Shown here one piece after another: positions 52,686 through 60,821 of a stretch of DNA of 64,000 nt. The position numbers were made by a program, and so were the translations under genes. Origin of the DNA: Candidatus Zhuqueibacterota bacterium (lineage in GTDB: Bacteria; Zhuqueibacterota; Zhuqueibacteria; Oceanimicrobiales; Oceanimicrobiaceae); the NCBI GenBank assembly GCA_029262055.1, contig JAJDAD010000051.1, positions 28,691 through 92,690 on the forward strand, given 5' to 3'. The notes below the pieces were generated by a model that was not told the origin of the DNA, made no database searches, and saw only the letters and a list, made by a program, of their open reading frames with translations. How positions within the stretch are numbered: the first letter of the stretch is position 1; every line of letters begins with the position of its first letter.

Positions 52686-54854
52686 TCAATGTACCAGTGA
52701 TGCAATCGAAACCGGTGGTTTGCATTCGAGCAGCGCTTGTGCACGGACCCTTATTTTAGAATCTTGCTCCGGTGCTTGCCCCACAACCTGTCCGCCGCCT
52801 ATAACTTTTGCATTTATCCCGCGCAACGAAAGGGCTGCGACGGCCCTGCGCACGGAGAAACCCACAACATTGGGCATGGTTGCGTAGTCCGAGTTGAGCG
52901 CGAGCGAAGTGAGGTTCAAGACAACCGTCGACTTTTCCGCGTCGAGGGTCTGTTGCGCGACGATGTTTCCGGCGCCGCGAAAACGGTACGTCAAATTCTT
53001 TGCAGACAAAATTCTGGCCGCGGTATCCACATTGCGCCCCGTCAACTGTGGGATGGTGCTTACACGGTCGATTTTTTCGGTCTGTATGTTCGCCGCCAGG
53101 GTTGGAGGTGTTGGCTCGTACGTTCTTTCATAGATTTTGAGCACCCTTTCCAATATACGTTTGAAAGTGGGTGCGGCGACCATGCCTCCGGAGTGGACCG
53201 GGTACGGCTCGTCCAGCATGACATAAATGAGGTACTTTGGCGCGCGTGTCGGATAGAACCCGGCAAATGAGGCGACGAAATGAGAGTTGGAATAGCCCTT
53301 TCCGGAAGGAGTCGGCTTTTGCGCTGTTCCGGTTTTTCCTGCAATTGCGGCCCCGGGTATTTGTGCCTCAGTCCCGGTTCCGGATTGGATAACACCCTGC
53401 AAAATATCAGTCATTTGACTCGCAATTGCGTGCGGCATAATCCGGCGAATGATTTCAGGTTTAAACTCCTGCACGACCTGGCCGCCTGGCCGTGTGACTT
53501 TCTTCACGATGGATGGCCGCATGAGCAGGCCGCCATTTGCGACCGCACCGTAGGCCATGGCCATTTGTAGCGAGGTGGCGGTGACCTCATGTCCGTAGGA
53601 CATTGCTGCCAACGTAAATCTGGACCAGTCGGCGGGCTTTTTCAGGATGCCCGCAGTCTCCCCGGGAAGTTCGATGCCGGTCTTGATGCCGAACCCAAAA
53701 TTCCTTGCTGCTTTGTAGAGTTTCGACTTTCCGCATTCCAGAGCCAGCTTGGCTGTTGCGATGTTGCTCGAGTGGATAAAAACATCCCTCAAGGTTAAGT
53801 TGCCATGCTCCTGCGAGTCGTTGATGGTTTCCCCGAAGATCTTGAACCGGCCGTTTTCACAGAAAATCTCATCGGACAAGCTCTTGCCTTCCGACAATGC
53901 GGCCATCAGGGTCACGATCTTGAACGTGGAGCCCGGTTCAAACATGTCTGCGATCCCCCGGACCCGCCAGGCAGCGGCATCGCTCTTGTTCTGCAGCTCG
54001 GCTTCCTGCCCTGAGCTTGAGGCCAGGGCCAAAATCTCGCCGGTCGTGGGGTCGGTGATGATGACATTGCCGCCCTTTGCATTATATTTGTTTACTGCGG
54101 CGGTCAGCTCTTCTTCAACGATGGCTTGCATTATGTGGTCGACGGTGAGCACAATGTTTGTCCCCGCAACCGTCGGCTTAGCGAGAGACAGGATGGGCAT
54201 GATGCTCCGCCCGTGTGCATCTTGCTGGAGAATGCGCCAACCATCAGTTCCCTTGAGATGGCGATCGAACTCCAGTTCGATGCCGGCGCCGCCCTTGCCA
54301 TCGGCGTGTGTAAATCCAATCACCTGAGACAGACTCGGAAACGGATAAAGACGTTCACTCGATTGCGTAATCGCGACCCCCGGCAGCTTTGTCTTTTCGA
54401 TGATCTTGGCCTCGTCATCACCGATGCCGCGCGCGACCACGACGTAGGGACTCGGGCCGCGTAGTTTTCGCATAACCCGCTCCTGGCTGATTTGCAGCAG
54501 AGTCGCCAGGTTTGCGCCGGTTTTTGCCGCATCCCTGGTATATCCCTTGTGGATACTCAAATCATTCCGTGACTTGTTCAAGGCCAAACTCATTCCGTTC
54601 CTGTCATAAATACTACCTCTGGCAGCCTTGGCCGGATAGATTTTCCGGTATTGTGCCTCGGCATCCTTCTTGAATTCCGGATGTTGCACCACCTGTACAA
54701 AGACCAGCCGCACGGCTATTCCGGCCAGTGCCGCGTAGATCCCGAAGTTCACGAAGTGCAAACGCCAGGACTTGCCGCCTGGTTTGCCGTGGTCGACGAA
54801 CCCTTTTGCGGGCTTTCGCCTAGTTCGTTTCCTGGATTTTGATAAGATTTTCAT
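52686..54854 (-). CDS. ftsI: penicillin-binding protein FtsI with two PASTA domains
   Basis: 722 residues: basic N-terminus, one membrane helix (LHFVNFGIYAALAGIAVRLVFV), dimerisation/pedestal domain, then transpeptidase with SXXK in EPGSTFK (Ser309, Lys312), SXN in HSSNIATAK and KTGTAQKP. Two C-terminal PASTA modules follow (STIPQLTGRNVDTAARIL; TMPNVVGFSVRRAVAAL). Class B PBPs with PASTA are common in Firmicutes SpoVD/Pbp2x and in FCB bacteria. It cross-links septal peptidoglycan. Overlaps ftsL by 35 nt. Confidence 0.95.
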   Translation of the reverse strand: MKILSKSRKRTRRKPAKGFVDHGKPGGKSWRLHFVNFGIYAALAGIAVRLVFVQVVQHPEFKKDAEAQYRKIYPAKAARGSIYDRNGMSLALNKSRNDLSIHKGYTRDAAKTGANLATLLQISQERVMRKLRGPSPYVVVARGIGDDEAKIIEKTKLPGVAITQSSERLYPFPSLSQVIGFTHADGKGGAGIELEFDRHLKGTDGWRILQQDAHGRSIMPILSLAKPTVAGTNIVLTVDHIMQAIVEEELTAAVNKYNAKGGNVIITDPTTGEILALASSSGQEAELQNKSDAAAWRVRGIADMFEPGSTFKIVTLMAALSEGKSLSDEIFCENGRFKIFGETINDSQEHGNLTLRDVFIHSSNIATAKLALECGKSKLYKAARNFGFGIKTGIELPGETAGILKKPADWSRFTLAAMSYGHEVTATSLQMAMAYGAVANGGLLMRPSIVKKVTRPGGQVVQEFKPEIIRRIMPHAIASQMTDILQGVIQSGTGTEAQIPGAAIAGKTGTAQKPTPSGKGYSNSHFVASFAGFYPTRAPKYLIYVMLDEPYPVHSGGMVAAPTFKRILERVLKIYERTYEPTPPTLAANIQTEKIDRVSTIPQLTGRNVDTAARILSAKNLTYRFRGAGNIVAQQTLDAEKSTVVLNLTSLALNSDYATMPNVVGFSVRRAVAALSLRGINAKVIGGGQVVGQAPEQDSKIRVRAQALLECKPPVSIASLVH

Positions 54855-55170
54855 GTCCTACGAAATCGAGGCCTAGGGCCGTAGCTACGTTTTTGATTCT
54901 GTCATAGCTGGAGAGCTTCAGAATCCTGCTGCGCAATTCATTATTTTCGATGGCCTGATCTGCGAGCTGCGCCTCAAGCCTGGCTATTTCCGCGATGGTT
55001 GCGTCCGTTTCCACTTTGAGCCAAACGATGGAAAGCATGATGACAAAGCCCAAACCCACTGATGCGATCCAGGCGGTCAGGGACGAGTGTTTCTTGCTAT
55101 TCTTTCGCCCTCGCTTGAGGGTATTGCCTACTACCGGAATGTTCCTGGTACGTGTCATAGTTGCCGCCAC
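54820..55170 (-). CDS. ftsL: cell division protein FtsL-like
   Basis: About 116 residues: basic cytoplasmic tail, one membrane helix (LTAWIASVGLGFVIMLSIVWLKV) and a coiled-coil heptad region (IAEIARLEAQLADQAIENNELRSRILKL). Sequence conservation is low, as in all FtsL, and position between rsmH and ftsI is decisive. The start can be GTG at 55168-55170, overlapping the rsmH stop (TAGTG), or ATG four codons on. Confidence 0.85.
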   Translation of the reverse strand: MAATMTRTRNIPVVGNTLKRGRKNSKKHSSLTAWIASVGLGFVIMLSIVWLKVETDATIAEIARLEAQLADQAIENNELRSRILKLSSYDRIKNVATALGLDFVGHENLIKIQETN

Positions 55171-56099
55171 TAAGCGTTAAGCATGACTTCCGCTACCCGC
55201 AGTTTTGCACTGCGACTGCGCGGGTTCTTCTCAATTTCAGTTTGTTCCGGCCGCCGGGGGCGCCTGGTCAGGATTTTCAGTCTGGCCTTCTTGTTACACA
55301 CACAGACTGGCAGCTCCGGCGGACACTCGCACTGCGCAGCCTCGTATTTGAAAAAATTCTTGACGATGCGGTCTTCCAGCGAATGATAACTCAGCACAAC
55401 GATTCTGCCGCCACGGTTTAAGTAGCCCATGCTTTTGTGAAGCGTGTCGCGCAGACTCACCAGCTCGTCGTTGACGGCGATGCGCAACGCCTGAAAGACC
55501 CGGGCCAGGGATTTTACCTGCTGCTCGGCCGGAAGAACGCGGGAGACGATTCGCGCCAATTGCTCCGTAGATTCTATTCGTCCTTGCGCCCGTGCGCCGA
55601 CTACTGCGCGTGCAACCGCGCGGCTCCTGCGTTCTTCGCCGTACTCCCAGATGATGCGACTTAGCTCTGCTTCCGGCAGGTAGTTGACAATGTCTGCTGC
55701 GGTCAGTTCCTGCCCCTGGTCCATTCTCATGTCCAAGTCCCCTTTTGCACTAAAACTAAAGCCGCGCCGTGCTGTATCGATTTGATGTGAAGAAACACCC
55801 AGGTCCAGTAGGATGCCGTCTATATTCTTGATTCCGGCCCCGTCCAGGACCGTTTCGAAATTCTTGAAATTGCATCGTGCAAGCACTGTCCGGGCACGGA
55901 AGGCGTGCAAGCGTTTACCTGCCTGCGCCAGCGCCTCTGCGTCGAGGTCGAGACCAATGTACCTGCCGGTTGCGTTGAGTCGCGCCAGGATTTCTTCCGC
56001 GTGACCGCCGCCGCCAAGTGTGCCGTCGAGATAGATGCCTCCCGGCTTGGTCGCCAAATAATCGATTGTCGTTTTGCAGAGGACAGGATCGTGATACAT
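55170..56099 (-). CDS. rsmH: 16S rRNA (cytosine-1402-N4)-methyltransferase RsmH
   Basis: 309 residues starting MYHDPVLCKTTIDYL. SAM motif is YLDGTLGGGGHAEEIL, then GILLDLGVSSHQID, RGFSFSAKGDLDMRMD, and C-terminal LSYHSLEDRIVKNFFK and RSAKLRVAE. The start at 56097-56099 has AGGGGG seven bases upstream. A start 42 nt earlier adds an unconserved leader overlapping mraZ. Second gene of the dcw operon. Confidence 0.96.
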   Translation of the reverse strand: MYHDPVLCKTTIDYLATKPGGIYLDGTLGGGGHAEEILARLNATGRYIGLDLDAEALAQAGKRLHAFRARTVLARCNFKNFETVLDGAGIKNIDGILLDLGVSSHQIDTARRGFSFSAKGDLDMRMDQGQELTAADIVNYLPEAELSRIIWEYGEERRSRAVARAVVGARAQGRIESTEQLARIVSRVLPAEQQVKSLARVFQALRIAVNDELVSLRDTLHKSMGYLNRGGRIVVLSYHSLEDRIVKNFFKYEAAQCECPPELPVCVCNKKARLKILTRRPRRPEQTEIEKNPRSRSAKLRVAEVMLNA

Positions 56100-56109
56100 C
56101 ACGGGCCCC

Positions 56110-56556
56110 CTAAATGTCATATTCGTCGAAAGCCTGCGCAAGCGCCTCTTCGTCTATCGCACCGTGCTGCTTGTCATAGATTTCGGGATCCCAGAGCTGG
56201 ATGGTGTCGACGGAGCCCACAATCCTGACTCCCTTGACAATACCGGCATGTTCGTAGTAGTCGGCGGGTATGTTGACTCGTCCTGCTTTGTCGAGCTTCG
56301 CGTCGGTGGTATTCTCCCCAACCCAGCGCCGCATCCCATCCGCCTTTGCGTTCATTTGCGGTAGTTTCCGGACTTTTTCACCTATCTGTTCCTGCCAGAA
56401 ACGCGAAGGGTAGAGCTTCAAATAATTAGCTTGACCTTTTGACACGATCAGGCTACCTTCGTCGAGTAAAGACAGGACTTTGCGGAACTTAGCGGGTATA
56501 CTAAGCCTGTTGTTGTCATCGATGGTATTGGTAAATGTACCGATGAAATAGTCCAT
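56110..56556 (-). CDS. mraZ: transcriptional regulator MraZ
   Basis: 148 residues from the ATG at 56554-56556: FIGTFTNTIDDNNRLSIPAKFRK, the mid WVGENTTDAKLDKAGRVNIPADY repeat, and the WDPEIYD end, i.e. the double AbrB-like fold of MraZ. A longer open frame reaches 56646, but that stretch is the operator and promoter itself, so translation there is excluded by the layout. MraZ forms a ring that binds TGGGA repeats and represses its own operon, and four such boxes lie directly upstream. First gene of the dcw operon. Confidence 0.95.
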   Translation of the reverse strand: MDYFIGTFTNTIDDNNRLSIPAKFRKVLSLLDEGSLIVSKGQANYLKLYPSRFWQEQIGEKVRKLPQMNAKADGMRRWVGENTTDAKLDKAGRVNIPADYYEHAGIVKGVRIVGSVDTIQLWDPEIYDKQHGAIDEEALAQAFDEYDI

Positions 56557-56596
56557 TGAAACAAGTTTTTTAAGTGATGGATAAGGCGGGATGAGT

Positions 56597-56631
56597 TCCC
56601 AATTCATCCCATTTGCTCCCAAAGTCTCCCA
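56597..56631 (-). promoter_or_regulatory. MraZ operator: four TGGGA boxes at 10-bp spacing
   Basis: On the minus strand TGGGA occurs at 56627-56631, 56617-56621, 56607-56611 and 56597-56601, each exactly 10 bp from the next. MraZ of E. coli recognises TGGGA-N5 direct repeats. The boxes start one base downstream of the -10, so bound MraZ should block initiation. Confidence 0.92.
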
Positions 56632-56660
56632 AATATCGCCAAACATAGCTTCAAAGTCAA
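56632..56660 (-). promoter_or_regulatory. dcw operon promoter
   Basis: Minus-strand TTGACT (56655-56660), 17-nt spacer, GATATT (56632-56637). Immediately followed by the MraZ boxes. The predicted transcript starts within the operator and has a leader of about 70 nt before mraZ. Confidence 0.8.
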
Positions 56661-56884
56661 GAGGAAACTTGCGTTTTGTGCGTTTTTTACATCTATTTCT
56701 CTTTTTTATAAATTCTGTAAAATAAGATACTTATGAACATGACGCCACAGCGCCTCCCGACAAACGGACAAATTGTTGCATTTGGACGACAAGTTCCCTC
56801 CACGGACGCAGTCATCGCGGGCCGGATCCCGGTCTCAAAATCCTGTCCGATCGGTTTTGCCGGCGGGCATTCTCCGGTGGCCGA

Positions 56885-57667
56885 ATGCTAACCGGCCGAG
56901 GCAAAGCGGGAGGAGTTGGCTGTCTCCTGGTGCATGGCTTTACGGGCAGCCCCAACTCATTTTCCGAGCTGGTGCCGTTCTTGCAGAAGCAGGGATTTAC
57001 GGTTGCCATTCCCGTTCTCCCCGGCCATACGACCCATGCCGCGGACATGTTTAACTATACCTGGCGCGATTGGTACGCGTGTGTCACAGACGCTTTCGCA
57101 GAGCTGAACTCAAATTGTGAGGAGGTGTTTGTGTGCGGGTTGTCCATGGGCGGGACGCTCTCCCTGCACCTGGCGGCGCACGAGCGCGTGCAGGGTATCG
57201 TGAGCATGGCGGCCCCGGCGACGTTTCCGCGTTTGCAGAGAATAGGCGTCAGGTACCTGCACGGCTTCATCAAGTTTCGCCGGAAGAAAGGGGGCGAAGA
57301 TGTTCGCGATGAGAAGGCCAAGGCTAAACTGCGTAGCTATCGTCGCTTTCCCTACTATGCCGTTGACCAGCTCTTCCGCCTAACTGAGCATGTGGAAGCG
57401 GACCTGCCGGAAGTGCGCGCGCCGATTCTGGTCGTGCACTCGGTTCAGGATCACTCAGTGCCATTTGCCGACGCGCAAATTATTTTTGAAAATGTGGGAT
57501 CCAAATCAAAGCGGAAAGTTGACCTGCAGGAGTCGTATCACATCATCACCGTGGATTGTGAAAAGGAGCTGGTGCAGAAGGAGATACTGGCGTTCATCCG
57601 AGAACACTCTATCCTTCTGCAAAAGTCGTCTTCCAAAAAGGCGGGAAGCAAGTCCACCACAAAATAG
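56885..57667 (+). CDS. alpha/beta hydrolase, carboxylesterase (Est30-like)
   Basis: 260 residues: VGCLLVHGFTGSPNSFSELVPFL, PVLPGHTTHAADM, nucleophile GLSMGG (near Ser82), IVSMAAPATFP, acid in VVHSVQDHSVP and His in QESYHIITVD. This is the compact monoacylglycerol-lipase/Est30 type that cleaves short-chain esters, without a signal peptide. The first strand starts only some ten residues after the ATG, so the true start could be slightly upstream, but no better in-frame start is present. Transcribed divergently from mraZ. The C-terminus is Lys/Ser-rich and not conserved. Confidence 0.82.
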   Translation: MLTGRGKAGGVGCLLVHGFTGSPNSFSELVPFLQKQGFTVAIPVLPGHTTHAADMFNYTWRDWYACVTDAFAELNSNCEEVFVCGLSMGGTLSLHLAAHERVQGIVSMAAPATFPRLQRIGVRYLHGFIKFRRKKGGEDVRDEKAKAKLRSYRRFPYYAVDQLFRLTEHVEADLPEVRAPILVVHSVQDHSVPFADAQIIFENVGSKSKRKVDLQESYHIITVDCEKELVQKEILAFIREHSILLQKSSSKKAGSKSTTK

Positions 57668-57692
57668 CGCGAAGACATCCCCATACATGGAG

Positions 57693-57713
57693 TGCATTAA
57701 CTGTGTTAATGCA
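57693..57713. repeat. palindromic repeat, copy 1
   Basis: TGCATTAAC, TGT, GTTAATGCA: a perfect 9-bp palindrome with a 3-nt centre, preceded by ACATGGAG. The same sequence with one base difference lies at 60152-60172, on the other side of the PhoD-like gene. Confidence 0.75.
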
Positions 57714-57759
57714 AGCGGTGCCGCGTATTTCCGTGGTCCGTGCTCTGGATTGGCACTCC

Positions 57760-59889
57760 TTAGCGCAGCAACAACATCTTACGTGTTTGAACAAAGTCAC
57801 CGGCCCGCAGCCGGTAGAGGTAAACGCCAGACGCCGCCGGTCGACCGTTCCGGGTCCTGCCATCCCACTCAATCAGATAGTTGCCGCCAGGTTGTTGCAA
57901 GCGCACTAACGTTCTGATTTCCTGTCCCAATGGGTTGTAAATGCTCAGCACTACGTCGGCCGTTTGCGGTAATTGATACGCGATTTTGGTGGATGGATTG
58001 AAAGGGTTAGGATAGTTCTGCAACAGCGCAAAGGTTTCCGGTAGCGCGGGTGAGCGACTCTCAACCGATGTCGGCAGCTGCCCGTTGCCCCGCAACGTGA
58101 GCGTGATAGGGCTCTGCGGGTCGTTGCTGGCCACCAGCAATTCTCCTGTAACCGGTCCCGCGAGTTGCGGCCGAAAGAAGATCTCCACATCCTGACGTAC
58201 GCCGGGCGGGATGGCCAGACTGCGTTGGCCGGAGACCAACTCCGGAATCGATCCGGTGATGCTATCGACCAAAACCGTATCAGCCCCGGTATTTATCAAG
58301 AGCAGGGTGAGCGCCGCAGAGTCTCCAATCGCGACGCTGCCAAAATCGAGGCTTTCGAAGGCATGACTGAGGGCAACTGTTGACACGACGTGACCGCTGA
58401 GCTGAGTGTAGGCCGCGATCAGCTCGCCGAATTCATCCACCAGCTCCATCCGTACGGAGTCCGGGCCGAACACTGTGACCCGGCCATAGTGACTGTTGAA
58501 ATTGTTGAGTGCCAGGGTTTGGCCACCCCGGTTCCACGGACTGATACCGACGATTTCGCCCAACGCGACCCCGCGGGAGTTTGAACGGTCCAATGCGCCG
58601 GCCATGATTTCCGGGAACAGGGCATTCGCACCATCGTCCATGCCGGCAGTGTGCGTATCACCGCTCAGGACAATCACATTCTCGATGTTTGCTTCGTTGA
58701 GACTCCTGGCCAGTCGTGCCACACTGGCTGGAAAACCGTTCCAGCTATCGGCCAGGGTCAGAGCGACTTCGAACAGCGAATCAAAGCCAAACTGTCGCGC
58801 CAACGCTTCCACGGGTGAGCCCTGCAAAAACAGCGCGAGTTCCAGAAATGCCCGCATGCCTGGATTGAACGGCACGCCGGTACAGATGAACTTCCAATCT
58901 GCGGTGGAGGCCTGCAGCTCCGTGAGCAGCCAGTCCATCTGCAATTGTCCCGAAATCGCGGGATCGGCCTGCAGGATATCGTGCTCCGGCAAAAACGTGT
59001 ATGAAAAAAGGCCCTCGGCGTCTTGCCGAAACGGAGTGACGTTTGGGTTTCTTTGAGTGCGGGTGTCAAGCACGAAGAACTCCGCATTGCCAAAAGTGAA
59101 CTTGTGCCACAGCCCGTTGTCCGGATTAGCCAGGGGATAGTGCGGGAACATTTCCCGGTAGCCTCGCAGGGAGTTGTCGCGGCCCGGAAAAGTCATGTCA
59201 CTGTTGTTGTTGGAGTAGTCATGATCGTCGTAAACGTAGTCAATGACCGTCCTGCGCAGCAGTTCGATCATGGGATAGTCAGGATCGTACTTTGAGCGAT
59301 AGTTGGCCTGCAGCCGCGAGAAATCAACGTTGAAATAGTCGTCCGGATTGTCCGGCGTATCGGTCGTGTCCGGATAGGTCCAGTCGCCAATCTGCAGAAA
59401 AAATCTGGGCTCGTCTCGTGCAATCCATGGGAAGACGCGGCCAATGTACGAATTCGGATCGCGTGCATTTTGCTGGCAGGCGCCGAACGCAAAGGTAAAT
59501 GGCGATTGTGCGCCCGTAACAGGGAACGTGGCGAAGTGACCGATAAGCGCCAAAGGCGTCCCGTTCAGGTGGGGCCGGTAGAAATATCTGGTATCGGGCT
59601 GAAGGCCGGCGACATCGATACTCACAAAAAAGTCGGACACCGCCCGTGCAGAGTCAGCCGCAGTCAGGGTGGCGTTGGCGAACGAGCTGTCTGTGTCGAT
59701 TTCGAATCTGACCTCGGCGGGGCTGCTTGCGCGCAGCAGTATTCTGGCGGAGTTGGATGTGGCGGCTCCAACCACAGGTCCGTGAGTCACCGTTATTTGG
59801 CCGTGGCTCGGCCCTGACCATAAGAGAACGATGAGGATTGCAATTGGCATTGTGGTTGAACCGCTGATTTTACCAAGACTGTGGCGCAT
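57760..59889 (-). CDS. secreted PhoD-like phosphatase with FlgD-Ig-like C-terminal domain
   Basis: 709 residues: signal peptide (IAILIVLLWSGPSHGQ), fibronectin-like Fe/Ca-binding N-domain of PhoD (VTHGPVVGAATSNSARILLR), then the PhoD metallophosphatase core with FGACQQN, LQIGDWTYPD, VYDDHDYSNNNSD, WKFICTGVPF and LSGDTHTAG. After this comes a choice-of-anchor D Ig-like domain (DFGSVAIGDSAALTLLLIN) and a terminal sorting domain (LLQNYPNPFNPSTKIAY, ending TRKMLLLR). PhoD enzymes release phosphate from phosphodiesters and teichoic-type polymers outside the cell. GGAGG stands ten bases before the ATG at 59887-59889. Flanked by two copies of a palindromic repeat. Confidence 0.87.
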   Translation of the reverse strand: MRHSLGKISGSTTMPIAILIVLLWSGPSHGQITVTHGPVVGAATSNSARILLRASSPAEVRFEIDTDSSFANATLTAADSARAVSDFFVSIDVAGLQPDTRYFYRPHLNGTPLALIGHFATFPVTGAQSPFTFAFGACQQNARDPNSYIGRVFPWIARDEPRFFLQIGDWTYPDTTDTPDNPDDYFNVDFSRLQANYRSKYDPDYPMIELLRRTVIDYVYDDHDYSNNNSDMTFPGRDNSLRGYREMFPHYPLANPDNGLWHKFTFGNAEFFVLDTRTQRNPNVTPFRQDAEGLFSYTFLPEHDILQADPAISGQLQMDWLLTELQASTADWKFICTGVPFNPGMRAFLELALFLQGSPVEALARQFGFDSLFEVALTLADSWNGFPASVARLARSLNEANIENVIVLSGDTHTAGMDDGANALFPEIMAGALDRSNSRGVALGEIVGISPWNRGGQTLALNNFNSHYGRVTVFGPDSVRMELVDEFGELIAAYTQLSGHVVSTVALSHAFESLDFGSVAIGDSAALTLLLINTGADTVLVDSITGSIPELVSGQRSLAIPPGVRQDVEIFFRPQLAGPVTGELLVASNDPQSPITLTLRGNGQLPTSVESRSPALPETFALLQNYPNPFNPSTKIAYQLPQTADVVLSIYNPLGQEIRTLVRLQQPGGNYLIEWDGRTRNGRPAASGVYLYRLRAGDFVQTRKMLLLR

Positions 59890-60151
59890 TGTCCAGGTAC
59901 CTCCAGGCTCTGCTTTTATTAGCAGTTAGGGTGACACCGTCGGGCATGCCAAAGACATGCTCGTCAAATTGCATGCAAAACTAGATCACGCAATTACAAT
60001 AAGGTGTCGAACAAGCTGCAAAAGTTCAAGCAATATGTCGAGAAGATCATTTGTATCTACCGGCGGTGCGGAGTCAGCAGCTCGCAATCCGAAGGCCCAG
60101 CGGCAGTGATGATTCGGACGACCATGTAGAAATGCTTGGTGTGACATGGAG

Positions 60152-60172
60152 TGCATTAACTGCGTTAATGCA
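60152..60172. repeat. palindromic repeat, copy 2
   Basis: TGCATTAAC, TGC, GTTAATGCA with ACATGGAG upstream, matching copy 1 at 57693-57713 in the same orientation over about 29 bases with one difference. Confidence 0.75.
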
Positions 60173-60462
60173 CCCGGGGACGCAGGTCCCACTCTCTATA
60201 TTCAGGATAAATATTGGATTCTAAACATTCCCCAAATCCTGAACGTGGAGTCGTCCAGTCAATGTTTAAGAGAAAGGCTTATTGACTTGTATTGTTGCTC
60301 GCGAGTGTTGATTGGGTGAAAGCGAGAGGATTTGATTGGACGTAGAGCGTCATTGCGGTTCGTTCCCCGGACTGTGGGAACGAAGGCAAACTTCTGAGAA
60401 ATCGCAAGCGGCTACTATTTTTCTTGCTTCTTTCTGTGGAATGTTTATTCTATAAGAAGTAC

Positions 60463-60507
60463 CTCTACTCTACTCTACTCTACTCTACTCTACTCTACTC
60501 TACTCTA
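60463..60507 (+). repeat. CTCTA pentanucleotide microsatellite, nine units
   Basis: Nine perfect CTCTA units in tandem, followed by CTG. Five-base repeats change copy number by slipped-strand mispairing. This one lies 190 nt before the small ORF and 315 nt before the lipoprotein gene. Confidence 0.9.
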
Positions 60508-60694
60508 CTGATGTGCACCACGCGCTACTCCAAAGGGCAGGTGAGGTTGTAATGTTGACGAATCGGAGAATACTCTTTCCTACACGATGTAAGATTTAAG
60601 GACCGCAAATCTAAAGATGGGATGTTTCGTAGTGTAGATATTTGACTGCAAATTAGAACCGATGATGTGAACCATTCTTATTGGGAGGTGTCCT

Positions 60695-60802
60695 ATGTGG
60701 CCCTTTTTTGAAATGGGTATGGGGGTTTATTGGCTGCCATTCGTATATCTATATGAAAGAGGACCACCAACAAGATTAGGATTGAAAAAGTATATTAGAT
60801 GA
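60695..60802 (+). CDS. predicted 35-residue hydrophobic small protein
   Basis: An ATG with GGGAGGTG six bases upstream opens a 35-codon frame starting MWPFFEMGMGVYWLPFVYLY and ending with the basic tail RLGLKKYIR. A hydrophobic aromatic helix with a positive end suggests a membrane-inserted microprotein. The lipoprotein gene follows 19 nt after its TGA and has the same GGAGGTG-type ribosome site, so the two are probably one unit. No family recognised. Confidence 0.5.
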   Translation: MWPFFEMGMGVYWLPFVYLYERGPPTRLGLKKYIR

Positions 60803-60821
60803 ATCTATTCGGAGGTGACCG

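Larger units (their letters stand above)
59890..60694. other. 800-base non-coding interval with repeats
   Basis: No plausible coding frame over about 800 bases apart from shadow-like short frames. It holds palindromic repeat copy 2 (60152-60172) and a CTCTA microsatellite (60463-60507). Base composition becomes AT-rich toward the right. Confidence 0.5.

Noticed and set aside
56557..56646. 30-residue N-terminal extension of MraZ
   Set aside because: This stretch is the MraZ operator and promoter, and conserved MraZ homology begins at the ATG 56554-56556.
60463..60507. CRISPR-like array
   Set aside because: It is a five-base tandem repeat without spacers, and there are no cas genes in the window.
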